A stretch of 64,000 nt of DNA. It comes from Arthrobacter sp. ISL-95. Lineage in GTDB: Bacteria > Actinomycetota > Actinomycetes > Actinomycetales > Micrococcaceae. Below the pieces are notes generated by a model. It searched no databases, was not told the origin of the DNA, and saw nothing but the letters and a program-made list of their open reading frames with translations. This document shows, piece after piece, positions 49,805 to 58,799 of the stretch. The stretch's first letter is position 1, and the number at the start of each line of letters is the position of its first letter. The stretch spans positions 520,372-584,371 of the forward strand of contig NZ_JAGGPR010000003.1 of the NCBI RefSeq assembly GCF_018613695.1. Direction: 5' to 3'. Position numbers and translations under genes: made by a program.

Positions 49805-51156
49805 ACGGTTGCTCCTGCGGGTTCGGGGACTGCAACAGGTTCTGCAGCAGTGGCCGGAGCAGGCGCGCCGAACTGCTGGAACGCGATACTGCGCTCGATC
49901 GGATAGACCTCCCGGCCGGTGATTTCGCGCAGGATGCAGGAGTTGCGGTAGGCAGCCATGCCGAGGTCCGGGGTGACGAAGCCATGGGTGTGCAGCTCGG
50001 CGTTCTGGACGAAGATTTCGCCGGGTTCCACGCCGGTGCCGTAGTTGCGATCGACGTCGAACCGGCCCTTGGCGTCGCGGCGGATCCGGTCCTGGATTCC
50101 TGCCAGGAAGGCGGGCTCCTTGTAGGTGTAGCCGGTGGCGAGGACCACGGCCTCGGACTCCAACGAGTAGTCGCGGCCGTGCTCCTCATGGCGCAACTGG
50201 AGCGTGTGGGCGCCGGTGGTGGCATCCCACTCTGCGGCGGTGAGCGAGGAGTGCGTGTGCAGCTGGGTGTCCACCATGCCGGAGAGGCTCTTGGTGTAGA
50301 GGAGATCGTAGATGTCGTCTATCAGGTCCGAGTTGATGCCCTTGTACAGGTTCTTCTGGCTCTTGATCAACGAATCGCGCTGCTCGCCTGGGAGCGAATG
50401 GAAGTAGTCAACGTATTCCGGCGAGGTCATCTCCAGCGTGAGCTTGGTGTACTCCAGCGGGAAGAAGCGGCCCGAGCGCGTGACCCAGTTGAGCTGGTAG
50501 CCGTACACATCAATTTCCTGAAGCAACTCGTAGTACAACTCCGCGGCGCTCTGGCCGCTCCCTACGATGGTGATGCTCCGCTTGGACTGCAGCTCACTCT
50601 TCCTCGACAGGTAGTCGGCGTTGTGGAGGACAAGTCCACCGGCTTCCACTATTCCTGCACAGGAGTCCGGGACGTACGGGGAAGTTCCGGTGCCCAGGAC
50701 CAGCTTGCGGGCGCGAAGCACCTCAGCACCCTCCGGACCCTGCACCGAAAGCCGGTACACGCCGTCGTCGTAGGACACATCCAGCACATCCGTGCTAAAT
50801 GAAACGGATTCCAGCTGGCCGGCCACCCACTGGCAGTACTGGTTGTACTCGGCGCGCAGCGGGTAGAAGTTCTCGCGGATATAGAAGCGGTACAGGCGGC
50901 CGGTCTGCTTGAGGAAGTTCAGGAACGAGAACGGCGACGTCGGGTCCGCGAGCGTCACGAGGTCCGCCATGAACGGAACCTGCAGGTGCGCCGGCTCCAG
51001 CATCATGCCAGGGTGCCAATCGAAGGACTCGCGGCGATCCAAGAACACGCAGTCGAGGTTCTCCACCGGCTCGCTCAAGGCGGCCAGGCCCAGGTTGAAA
51101 GGCCCGACGCCGATTCCTGCGACGTCGTAGATCTTGCCGTTGTCTTGGGTGCTCAC
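49801..51156 (-). CDS. desB: Lysine/cadaverine N-monooxygenase (DesB-like, IucD/SidA family)
   Basis: The 451-aa flavin N-hydroxylase has an FAD site GIGVGPFNLGLAAL at the N-terminus, MMLEPAHLQVPFMADLVTL, an NADPH site VVGSGQSAAELYYELL-like (TIVGSGQSAAELYYELL) at about residue 195, and ATGYTYKEP near the end. It hydroxylates cadaverine (or lysine) to the N-hydroxyamine for hydroxamate formation. The GTG 51156 start overlaps the desA stop by 4 bp. An Ala/Pro-rich tail ends the protein. Confidence 0.92.
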   Translation of the reverse strand: MSTQDNGKIYDVAGIGVGPFNLGLAALSEPVENLDCVFLDRRESFDWHPGMMLEPAHLQVPFMADLVTLADPTSPFSFLNFLKQTGRLYRFYIRENFYPLRAEYNQYCQWVAGQLESVSFSTDVLDVSYDDGVYRLSVQGPEGAEVLRARKLVLGTGTSPYVPDSCAGIVEAGGLVLHNADYLSRKSELQSKRSITIVGSGQSAAELYYELLQEIDVYGYQLNWVTRSGRFFPLEYTKLTLEMTSPEYVDYFHSLPGEQRDSLIKSQKNLYKGINSDLIDDIYDLLYTKSLSGMVDTQLHTHSSLTAAEWDATTGAHTLQLRHEEHGRDYSLESEAVVLATGYTYKEPAFLAGIQDRIRRDAKGRFDVDRNYGTGVEPGEIFVQNAELHTHGFVTPDLGMAAYRNSCILREITGREVYPIERSIAFQQFGAPAPATAAEPVAVPEPAGATV

Positions 51157-52715
51157 GCTGCAGCCTCCGTGGTGTTCGCCAGCAGGTGGTTGCCCGTCCG
51201 GCGGATAAGTTCGATGATTTCCTGGATGTCCCTCAGGCTCGCCTCGGCGTTGAGGAGGGTGAATTTGAGGTAGTGGCGGCCAGCCACCTTGGTGCCGGCA
51301 ACAACTGCCTCACCGGAAGCGAAGATTGCGGCTCGGATGGCAGGGTTAAGGACGTCTGCGGCATCGTCTTGGAGGGGCGCACCGTCAACCACGGGGCGGT
51401 AGCGGAACACCAAGGTGCTCAACTGCGGCGCGGCAGCGAGCTCGAACTCGGCGTCGTCAGCCAGCAAGGTTCCTACCCGGGCGGCGAGGTCGATCGCTTC
51501 GTCGAAGAGCGCACCGATCGCGTCGGCGCCCATGATGCGGAGGGTCAGCCACAGCTTCAGGGCATCGAAGCGGCGGGTGGTCTGGATGCTCTTGTCCACC
51601 TGGTTGGGGATCTCTGCCCTCGCGGCGCTCTCCGGGTTCAGGTAGTCCGCGTAGTAGGTGACATGGCCCATCATGGAGCCGTTGCGGACCAGGACCGCGC
51701 TGGAACTGACAGGCTGGAAGAAGGTCTTGTGGAAGTCCACCGTGACGGAATCAGCCAGATGGATGCCATTCAGGAGGTGCCGGTGGCGGCCGGACACCAT
51801 GAGCCCACCACCATAGGCACCGTCAACGTGGAGCCAGGAATCGTAGGCGCGAACCAAGGCGGCCATTTCCGAGAGCGGGTCAACCGAACCGAAGTCCGTG
51901 GTCCCGGCAGTGGCTACAACCGCCATCGGTACCAGCCCGGCGTCGTGCGCTTCCGCCAAAGCAGCCGCGAGGGCAGTGGGATCCATGCGGTGGTCTTCAG
52001 TGGTGGGTACCGCGATGACGGCGTCGAAGCCCAGGCCCAGCATTGAAGCCGACTTCTGGATGCTGAAGTGGCTGTCCACGGAGGTGAAAATCCGGAGGCG
52101 GTCAAGAAGGTGCGGCAGGCGGGCGTCCCCATTCGCGACCCGCAGTTTGGCAACGGCATGGTTGCGGGCAATCAGGAGCGCCTGGAAGTTGGACTGGCTT
52201 CCACCGGAGGTGAACACACCGTCAGCGTTGGCGTCGAACCCGATGCGCTCGGCGGTCCAATCGATGAGGCGGCGCTCGATCATGGTGGCACCCGCGCTCT
52301 GGTCCCAGGTGTCCATGGAGGAGTTCACGGCCGAGAGCACCGCTTCACCTACCAGTGCAGGGATGACAACCGGGCAGTTGAGGTGTGCGGCGTAGCGGGA
52401 ATCGTGGAAGTAGATGGCGTCCTTGAGGTAGAGCTCGTCGAGCTCTTCCAGGGCGGCAGCTGTGTCCGGCAGCGGACGTTCAAGATCCACGGCACCAACT
52501 TTTGCTTTCAGTTCAGCATGCCCGACGCCGGTAAACGGCTGGGAAGTCCGCTGGACTTTGGTGGAGACCGCATTGACCCCTTGAAGGACCTGAGCGACGT
52601 AACTAGGTGAATTTCGTGCGTTGAACAGCTGGTTGGTGGCAGCGAGGGCCAGTTCCACTTTGGAGCCAAAATCTTGCTCCTGAGCGATCCGCTCTTCGAC
52701 ACTAGGTGACGTCAC
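51153..52715 (-). CDS. desA: PLP-dependent lysine decarboxylase (DesA-like, group II)
   Basis: The 520-aa group II decarboxylase has DGVFTSGGSQSNFQALLIAR, VVATAGTTDFGSVDP, WLHVDGAYGGGL with the PLP-pairing Asp, and SVTVDFHKTFFQPVSSS with the PLP Lys. In this context it decarboxylates lysine to cadaverine, the first step of desferrioxamine synthesis; diaminobutyrate decarboxylase is the family alternative. GTG 52715 is chosen because AAGGA is seven bases upstream; a TTG at 52754 would start inside the iron box. It is first gene of the operon. Confidence 0.9.
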   Translation of the reverse strand: MTSPSVEERIAQEQDFGSKVELALAATNQLFNARNSPSYVAQVLQGVNAVSTKVQRTSQPFTGVGHAELKAKVGAVDLERPLPDTAAALEELDELYLKDAIYFHDSRYAAHLNCPVVIPALVGEAVLSAVNSSMDTWDQSAGATMIERRLIDWTAERIGFDANADGVFTSGGSQSNFQALLIARNHAVAKLRVANGDARLPHLLDRLRIFTSVDSHFSIQKSASMLGLGFDAVIAVPTTEDHRMDPTALAAALAEAHDAGLVPMAVVATAGTTDFGSVDPLSEMAALVRAYDSWLHVDGAYGGGLMVSGRHRHLLNGIHLADSVTVDFHKTFFQPVSSSAVLVRNGSMMGHVTYYADYLNPESAARAEIPNQVDKSIQTTRRFDALKLWLTLRIMGADAIGALFDEAIDLAARVGTLLADDAEFELAAAPQLSTLVFRYRPVVDGAPLQDDAADVLNPAIRAAIFASGEAVVAGTKVAGRHYLKFTLLNAEASLRDIQEIIELIRRTGNHLLANTTEAAA

Positions 52716-52747
52716 GTCAGCTTCCTTCCATTGCGTTGGGGCGCTTG

Positions 52748-52787
52748 TTAGCAAGGCAAGCCTTACTTAGGTAAGCCTTTCCGTCAA
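52748..52787 (-). promoter_or_regulatory. Iron box (DmdR/IdeR type) at the siderophore promoter
   Basis: TTAGCAAGGCAAGCCTTAC (52748-52766) matches the actinobacterial iron-box pattern TTAGGTTAGGCTAACCTAA at most positions. It is followed by an overlapping half-similar stretch TTAGGTAAGCCTTT (52767-52780). On the minus strand TTGACG (52787-52782) is a plausible -35, placing the -10 within the box. Iron-loaded DmdR/IdeR should repress here. Confidence 0.75.
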
Positions 52788-52968
52788 ACTTTTGTGACCT
52801 ATTTCGCTAAGAAGGCGGTTTCTCAGCTTTCTACCATCCGGTACTGCGTCATTGACTTCTCATGGCGCTGTTTAGCGTGCAAAATATGGCACTCTTTTTT
52901 GGCCGCGGCCCGGATCGGGCAGGGAGTAGAGTGCAAGGACTATCGGCTGCCAGCGGTTGGGGGACCCC

Positions 52969-53322
52969 ATGCAAGACCACATTCACGAGCGCATCGGTTT
53001 CCGCGAAATCGACGAACACGGCAACGCAGTGCCCGCGGTCAGCCCTCATGTGCCCGAGCAGCCGGACCCGGCACGGAAGCGCAGTTCAATCAACCCGTTC
53101 ATCATTGCGCTGTGGGTGCTGGATGCGGCATTGATCATTTTCGGGTTGTGGGCTCTGAGCGAAGCAGCGGCCGCGATGGCAGGACCGACCCAGTTCAATA
53201 CCTCGCCACAGCTGAGCTTCATGTTGATGTCCTACACCCCGTACGTACTCCTGGGCGGAGTGCTGCTGACCGCGGCCCTCCTGTTCTGGCATGCAGTTCA
53301 GTGGCAAAAGAAGCGGCCCTAA
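52969..53322 (+). CDS. Two-helix membrane protein, 117 aa
   Basis: The 117-aa protein has a polar N-terminus of about 45 residues, then two membrane helices (FIIALWVLDAALIIFGLWAL and SYTPYVLLGGVLLTAALLFW) joined by a loop, and a basic end QWQKKRP. GGGGGA precedes ATG 52969. I recognise no family. It is divergent from the siderophore operon (about 250 bp to desA) and its 3' end overlaps the surface-protein gene by 4 bp in convergent orientation. Confidence 0.7.
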   Translation: MQDHIHERIGFREIDEHGNAVPAVSPHVPEQPDPARKRSSINPFIIALWVLDAALIIFGLWALSEAAAAMAGPTQFNTSPQLSFMLMSYTPYVLLGGVLLTAALLFWHAVQWQKKRP

Positions 53323-56252
53323 ACAGACCGTGAGCCCCTGCGGCGTCCCGCCACAAACATGAACAGCCCCAGTCCGACCACCAGAAGGCTAATGGGCAGA
53401 ACCGTGAGGACAACGCCGGTAGAGGCGAGGAATCCCTCAGACAGACCACGGACATCCGAAGCGTGGGGTGAAACAGCACTTCCGGAAGGTGAAGTTTCCG
53501 GCTCCGATGTTGCCCCGGCTCCGGGCATACCCGCCACAGGTGCCATACCCGTTGCGCCATTACCCCCTGCAGGTGCCGTTTCCGCCGTCGGCGGCCCAAT
53601 CGCGTCCGTATCGTCCTGAGGGAAGGTCACAAGTACGCGTGCAAGTGGCGTAGTAACCGGCGGCCCCAAGGGAGGCGTCCCTGTGGCTGTGGCCGCACTG
53701 GTGAACATTCCGGCGTCGGCGTCGGCCTGCGTGACGGCATAGCTTGCCGTAGCGGTCACAGTTTCACCGGGAAGCAGGGTTCCCTCAGCACCGGGCCAGG
53801 CATAGTCCGGACCCGGTAGGCCCGGCGTCTGATGATTGACCGCGACGGCCGTCAAGGGCACGTTCCCGGTGTTGTGCAGTGTGAACTTGTAGACGATCAC
53901 CTCGCCCACCTGTGTTGGGTCTCCGAGGGCAGAAGCGCCTGCAGTCATCGTGAACTCCAAACCCGAGGCCGCGTTCAATGGAGTGTCCGTTTTACTCGGC
54001 GGAGGTGTTACGGAAGGTCCCAAGGGCGGAGTACCCGTAGCGGTAGCGCCACTGAGAACATGGCCGGCGTCGACATCCACTTGGGTGATGGCATAACTTG
54101 CCGCAGCCGTTACCGTTTGGCCCGGGAGAAGTACGCCCGGAGTACCCGGCCAGGTGTACGACAAGGCGGAAAGACCGGCCAGCGGAGCCTCGATCCGCGC
54201 GTCCTTGAGCGTGACATTACCGCTGTTCGTCGAGGCGAAGTTGTACCTGATGATGTCGCCAACCTTGGACAACCCGTCCGCATCAAGTTTCCGAGAAGAT
54301 CCGGTGAACTGCATCGCAGGCGCCATCACCAGGGGGATATCCGCATCCCTGGGAGGAGGAGCGACGGGCAAGCCCGCGAATGGATGTCCGGTACTCGAAG
54401 CCCGGTTGGCGACGTGACCTGCGTCGATGTCTGCCTGCGTAATGGCGTACGTCGCCGTTGCAATCAACCTCTGGCCGGGAAGAAGTACGCCGGGCGTGCC
54501 CGGCCAGGCGTAGCTCACGGCAGATAGACCAGACTTGGGAGCATCGATTGCGACGTCGGCCAAAGGCACGTTACCCGTGTTCTTCGACGTGAACGAATAT
54601 CTGATCCGGTCCCCCACAACTGCAGGTGAACGGACCCCGGAAGCATCGGCGGAGAACGCGAATTCCATGCCCGGTGCGGAGGTGGCAGTGTTGGTCAGGA
54701 CGCAGCTGACATCGGCACCGGCAACGGGAACAATGGCAAGAGAACCGGCGAAGGCCGCGCCGTTGGGCAGGCCCGGCTGGAGACCGCGGGCGTCAGTACA
54801 GGTGATGCTTTTGTCATATCCGGACAGGTTGGAGCCTGATTGGGTGAGGTAGTACGTTGCACCCGCTGTTGCAACGTACTCGCCCGTCGTGCCGGTGCCT
54901 GCAGCGATCGTGGCGCCGGAGCCCCGGGTGGTGGAGTTCGCGCTGCTACTGACCACAGGCCCATCGGCCGAACCTGTGCGGATTTCGGTGGTGAATTGGT
55001 CCTCATTCAGCAACCGTGCGGCATTCAAGGCGGTGCTCAATGTCAGACGCGGGGCGCGGACGGTCAGTGCAGCATCCGCAGGTGGGGCCAGATTGGTGAC
55101 CATGGTGGCTGGACCGTTAACGTATGTTCCCTCCGCAGCAGCGGTGACGTCCACCGTGATGGTGCACGCCGTCATACCCGGCGCAATATCGCCGCCTGTC
55201 ACGGAAATAGAGTTGCTTCCGCCCACCGCGGTCCGAACAAAAGGGTTGGTCCCCGGGGCTTGTTCGCACGTGCCACCAAGGTTAGGGGTTCCGGCCACAA
55301 CAATTCCGGCTGGGAGGGTATCCGTCAGGAACCAGTCGTCCTTCGCTGTTAGCTCGTCGGTGTTGGTGACAGTCAGCGTCATCCGGGTCGTTCCGCCGGG
55401 ATTCACCAAGGCGGGAACAAACGCTGTGTCCAGCTGCGGAGTAACGTCCACAATCTGCGGGAGGTCAAAAGCCACATCATTGCCGGCGCCGGTGGTGGTC
55501 TCATTCCGCAGTTCCAGGCCAAGGGTGGGGTTGGTGGTGCCAACCGGGACTTGGTAGGGGGCGGATTGCAGCTTGGTGACGTGAACGCTGGCTTGGTTGC
55601 TGCTGCCACAGGGGTCCAGCCCGGCGCTGAGGACTTGCCGCGTCCCGTTGACGAGGAGACTGAAGGTCTGGCTTGCGTGTGCCGCATGGCAGTTCACTTG
55701 GGCGAAGTATGCGGAAACAGCGTAGTAGTGGCCCGCTATTGCCGGGGCGGCGTTCCGCTCGGTCCGGAACTGGACACCGGCCGCGATACTTCCAAAGGCA
55801 CTGTTGGTGTACTCGGACAACACCTGATTTCCGGCAGCTTGGGGCGGGCTTTGCCCCTGTGCCAAGCCAAGCGCAACTGCCATCTGCCGGACCTGCTCCC
55901 AACCCGCCGGCTGGTTCATGAGGCAGCCGGAGTCGGACGTCGGCAACGGCGTGGAGGAGTTCAGTATCCAACCGTCGCATTCTCCGCCGGCCGGCGTGTA
56001 GGGCGTATCGGCCGTGTACGTCACATCGGCTGCTTCGGGGCCGCCTTGGTAACGCAGGATGCTGATGGCGCCTGCAGTGGCGTCCTCGTTTGAGAAGCTC
56101 TCACCATAGACGGTGGTGCCTGTTTGGGCCACGCCGGGTGTTCCCGGCACTGAGGCAAGGGCAGCCGGCATCGAAGCCCCGCCCAGCCCCAGCGTCACCA
56201 TCGCCGTAACGATCAGGCTCGCCAACAGCTTGTGCGGACGTGCGTCCTTCAT
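53319..56252 (-). CDS. LAxTG-anchored surface protein with DUF11-like repeats
   Basis: The 977-aa protein has a Sec signal peptide (LLASLIVTAMVTLGLGGASM to ALAS), an N-terminal region with several Cys, a DUF11-type segment near residue 310 (PGGTTRMTLTVTNTDEL, LPAGIVVAG), then three repeats of about 115 residues starting near 528, 647 and 764. Each repeat has V/VGDxIxYxF, NTGNV or NSGNV, YxWPGxxGxLLPG and TQxDxDAG. The C-terminus has LASTG near 940, a hydrophobic helix and RRRGSRS, a sorting signal like that of class E sortases. It should be wall-linked; adhesion is a guess. It lies 191 bp downstream of the sigma-fusion gene. Confidence 0.83.
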   Translation of the reverse strand: MKDARPHKLLASLIVTAMVTLGLGGASMPAALASVPGTPGVAQTGTTVYGESFSNEDATAGAISILRYQGGPEAADVTYTADTPYTPAGGECDGWILNSSTPLPTSDSGCLMNQPAGWEQVRQMAVALGLAQGQSPPQAAGNQVLSEYTNSAFGSIAAGVQFRTERNAAPAIAGHYYAVSAYFAQVNCHAAHASQTFSLLVNGTRQVLSAGLDPCGSSNQASVHVTKLQSAPYQVPVGTTNPTLGLELRNETTTGAGNDVAFDLPQIVDVTPQLDTAFVPALVNPGGTTRMTLTVTNTDELTAKDDWFLTDTLPAGIVVAGTPNLGGTCEQAPGTNPFVRTAVGGSNSISVTGGDIAPGMTACTITVDVTAAAEGTYVNGPATMVTNLAPPADAALTVRAPRLTLSTALNAARLLNEDQFTTEIRTGSADGPVVSSSANSTTRGSGATIAAGTGTTGEYVATAGATYYLTQSGSNLSGYDKSITCTDARGLQPGLPNGAAFAGSLAIVPVAGADVSCVLTNTATSAPGMEFAFSADASGVRSPAVVGDRIRYSFTSKNTGNVPLADVAIDAPKSGLSAVSYAWPGTPGVLLPGQRLIATATYAITQADIDAGHVANRASSTGHPFAGLPVAPPPRDADIPLVMAPAMQFTGSSRKLDADGLSKVGDIIRYNFASTNSGNVTLKDARIEAPLAGLSALSYTWPGTPGVLLPGQTVTAAASYAITQVDVDAGHVLSGATATGTPPLGPSVTPPPSKTDTPLNAASGLEFTMTAGASALGDPTQVGEVIVYKFTLHNTGNVPLTAVAVNHQTPGLPGPDYAWPGAEGTLLPGETVTATASYAVTQADADAGMFTSAATATGTPPLGPPVTTPLARVLVTFPQDDTDAIGPPTAETAPAGGNGATGMAPVAGMPGAGATSEPETSPSGSAVSPHASDVRGLSEGFLASTGVVLTVLPISLLVVGLGLFMFVAGRRRGSRSV

Positions 56253-56359
56253 GGGCCATCCTCAGTGCGCTCAACCAAATTTCTTGCCGTTGAATGTTCA
56301 ATTGATCCAACGGAGGGCACCGAAAACACAGGGGACCCGAACTCTTAGTGCGGGCAGTT

Positions 56360-56375
56360 GGGGAATCGTGACGCG
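56360..56375 (+). repeat. 16-bp shared motif, copy 2
   Basis: GGGGAATCGTGACGCG lies between the sigma-fusion gene and the surface-protein gene, in plus orientation. The same 16-mer with one change lies upstream of the sigma-fusion gene (58179-58194) in the opposite orientation. A perfect 10-bp palindrome CGGATATCCG follows at 56374-56383. Confidence 0.6.
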
Positions 56376-56443
56376 GATATCCGAAATTCTTTGAGAAAGA
56401 TTTCAGCTGACTGCCCGGAGGATGCGGGACGGGCACAAAGCGC

Positions 56444-58096
56444 CTAGTGATATGCGTTGGCGAAGGACTTGCTGGCGATGCCTCGGCCGCCAAACTGATA
56501 ATTCAGCATTCCACCGCCTGCGCTATCCGGCACGGTAACCCCCAGCTTGAAGTCCAGATCATGAGCGGTCAGTGAAGAGGCGACGCAGCGAACTTGCCGC
56601 GGGTCAGAAGCAGGGTTGGCGCAGGTCCAACCAGACGGAGCAACAGTCCTTCCTGCCACAAAAGTCGCCTGGTCCGGGAGGGTGAAAACCGCTTCACCCG
56701 TAGTGGGCGACCCCTCGCCGTCCAGCGAAAACTCCACTCGGAGCTCCCGTTCCGCTGGGCCTGGGCCGGCAGCTGAGGCGAACGTCGCATCAACCGTGTG
56801 AGTCACAGGTGACGTTGACGCGGAAGCCGCGGGGGTCGTCGTGGACGACACCGTACCGGAGCCCACCACCACGGCACTGCGCTTCCCCTGCACTGGCGGC
56901 GTAACGACGGCGGGTTGCGGCTCAGCGGGCGCGGGCGCCTCTGCGGAGGAAGCCTGAGTGGGATTCGGCGCCGCCGTGGCGTCGGCCCCCTGTGTTCCGG
57001 CGGGACCAGGCGTTGTGGCGGGCTCGGAGGTCGTAGGTTGGGTGGTTGGCGCGGACGTTGCGTGGACCGGGGGGACTTTCTCACCGGCGTCACCTGCCAC
57101 AGCGGACTCGGTGGCGGCAGTCGGTTGAAGCAACCATGCCAGGACTCCCACCAGTGCCAGCACTCCCACGACGATTGCCGCCGTCACCTTCCATACTTGG
57201 CCAACACTGCGCGCAACGACGGTACCGGCTTGGGCTGAAAACGCCGGCGAAACTGCTGCATTTATGGCTGATGATCCCAGCGCGGCAAGCGCGGCTGGGC
57301 TGAAGGCGATGCCCGTCACCAAGGGGAACAGGATGGCCCTCATGCCGCCCTGAACATCATTGAGTTCCATCAGCAGAGCCGTGCACTTGGCACAGCCATC
57401 CAGGTGAGCTCTGACCCTCTCCTCAGACGTGCGTTTCAGGGCGTTCCGGGCGTACTTTCCCAACTGGATGGCGTACTCTTCACAGCCCTCGCCCATCGGT
57501 TGGCTGATGTGCTGCTGAAGGTAGGCCTGGCGCAGCCCTTCCCTCGCCCGGAGGGCCAATGAGGAGACGCCGTTGGGAGTAAGGCCCACCAACGGGGCGG
57601 CAGCGGCGGGCTTCAGGCCCTCGATATCCAAGTGCCAGAGGACAGCCTGCCAGCGTTCGGGCAAGGACTTGAACGCCTTCGCCATGATGCTGGACTCGAG
57701 GTTACTCAGGACGGGGTCGGCGTCCAGGACGGCGGAATCCAGGACGGCGTCGTCGGCAGCAGTCGGCATTCGGCGGGCCTTGCGGTTCCGATCGTGGGCC
57801 GTGCGGCGTACCACAGTCAAAAGATAGGAGCGGAAGAACTCCTTTGGCCCCTTGCCCTCGGTCAACAACTGAAAGATGGCGGCGAAAGACTCTGCCACGA
57901 CGTCGTCGGCATCGCTGGGATTGTCCGTCTGGGAACGGGCCACGTATTGGGCGATCTTCACGTGCCGCTCATAGAGAACATCGAAGGCCTCAGTGACCCC
58001 CTGGCGCACCATGGACATGATGTGGGGATCGCTTTCAGCGGCCATCGCCAGGGTTGGGGAGGCCCTATCTGCATTTACCGAAAATACTTGATCCAT
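56444..58096 (-). CDS. ECF-type sigma factor fused to anti-sigma, membrane and DUF11-like sensor domains
   Basis: The 550-aa fusion has sigma region 2 at about 30-110 (AFDVLYERHVKIAQYVARSQ, DADDVVAESFAAIF) and region 4 at about 140-195 (LPERWQAVLWHLDIEGLKP, GLTPNGVSSLALRAREGL). A zinc-finger anti-sigma-like segment follows at about 205-245 (CEEYAIQLGKYAR ... HLDGCAKC, the H-x3-C-x2-C pattern), then one TM at 302-323. A Pro/Thr/Ala-rich linker of about 100 residues leads to an extracellular DUF11-like domain (AVFTLPDQATFVAG, CANPASDPRQVRC). Sigma is thus tethered to the membrane. ECF groups with C-terminal TM extensions are known in actinobacteria; release would need proteolysis or a conformational change. 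ATG 58096 is uncertain. Confidence 0.83.
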   Translation of the reverse strand: MDQVFSVNADRASPTLAMAAESDPHIMSMVRQGVTEAFDVLYERHVKIAQYVARSQTDNPSDADDVVAESFAAIFQLLTEGKGPKEFFRSYLLTVVRRTAHDRNRKARRMPTAADDAVLDSAVLDADPVLSNLESSIMAKAFKSLPERWQAVLWHLDIEGLKPAAAAPLVGLTPNGVSSLALRAREGLRQAYLQQHISQPMGEGCEEYAIQLGKYARNALKRTSEERVRAHLDGCAKCTALLMELNDVQGGMRAILFPLVTGIAFSPAALAALGSSAINAAVSPAFSAQAGTVVARSVGQVWKVTAAIVVGVLALVGVLAWLLQPTAATESAVAGDAGEKVPPVHATSAPTTQPTTSEPATTPGPAGTQGADATAAPNPTQASSAEAPAPAEPQPAVVTPPVQGKRSAVVVGSGTVSSTTTPAASASTSPVTHTVDATFASAAGPGPAERELRVEFSLDGEGSPTTGEAVFTLPDQATFVAGRTVAPSGWTCANPASDPRQVRCVASSLTAHDLDFKLGVTVPDSAGGGMLNYQFGGRGIASKSFANAYH

Positions 58097-58178
58097 AAAC
58101 AGTAGTGTGACATCAGATGCCGTTTGACTTGAATTGGGCTCTTCATACCTGTAGAGAACTCTTCTTTTTGCCTCCTTC

Positions 58179-58194
58179 GCATCACGATTCCCCA
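58179..58194 (-). repeat. 16-bp shared motif, copy 1
   Basis: On the minus strand this reads GGGGAATCGTGATGCG, 83 bp before the sigma-fusion start and in its direction. It differs from the copy at 56360-56375 at one position. GGAAT within it resembles an ECF -35 element, so autoregulation is conceivable. Confidence 0.6.
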
Positions 58195-58282
58195 CTTCGC
58201 GGCACTAGTCAGGCATGAACTTCCAACCCCCTGGAGCGATTCGAGGAATCATGGCCATCCGGCGCCCGCGCCCCCTCTTGAG

Positions 58283-58759
58283 ATGACGCGCGCTCTCCAC
58301 AAGAAGGGCCCACGGCGTCAGAGCGTTGTGGTTCAGGGATTGCCACACTACCGCTCCGGCCTGCTTACCCGAAAGAGGAATGCGGGCCATATCGCCTTGG
58401 TTTACGGAGCGGACAGGCCATGGGCCATTCCGGGCGATACCGTCATTTTCACGGCATGGATCACCAATGACTCGGCCAGCTACCTACGGGACGTCACACT
58501 GATACCGCGTTCCTTTACCAACGAGGGCATGGAGGCACTTCACTACACAGCAGAACCTGTGCCGGGGGACCTTGAAATCAGCCTTCTGGCGCCCGGCCAA
58601 TCAGTGATGCGGAGCTTCTCCTACGTGGTCGCAGACTCCGATTACCTCCACGGGGGAAGCCTGGTCAGCGCTATGCGGGTCCGGGCCACGTGCCGGGGAC
58701 GCGTCATTTTGGATGAGCACGACGCCATGGTCTCGCTCAGCGGAATGCGACGGGACTGA
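58283..58759 (+). CDS. DUF11-like protein without secretion signal, 158 aa
   Basis: The 158-aa protein resembles one DUF11/CARDB-type beta-sandwich: AIPGDTVIFTAWITNDSASY, LRDVTLIPRSF, LLAPGQSVMRSFSYVVADSD and LVSAMRVRATCRG match the GDxVxYT...NxG... and LxPGxSxxxxYxYxV pattern. The N-terminal 45 residues are basic with no hydrophobic core, so it should stay inside the cell, unusual for this fold. The ATG 58283 start has no strong ribosome site. It is divergent from the sigma-fusion gene, whose sensor domain and downstream surface protein share the fold, so a common pathway is plausible. Confidence 0.65.
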   Translation: MTRALHKKGPRRQSVVVQGLPHYRSGLLTRKRNAGHIALVYGADRPWAIPGDTVIFTAWITNDSASYLRDVTLIPRSFTNEGMEALHYTAEPVPGDLEISLLAPGQSVMRSFSYVVADSDYLHGGSLVSAMRVRATCRGRVILDEHDAMVSLSGMRRD

Positions 58760-58799
58760 CCGTTTGAGACCAACCCCGGCAGCGCAAAACAGCTGACCG

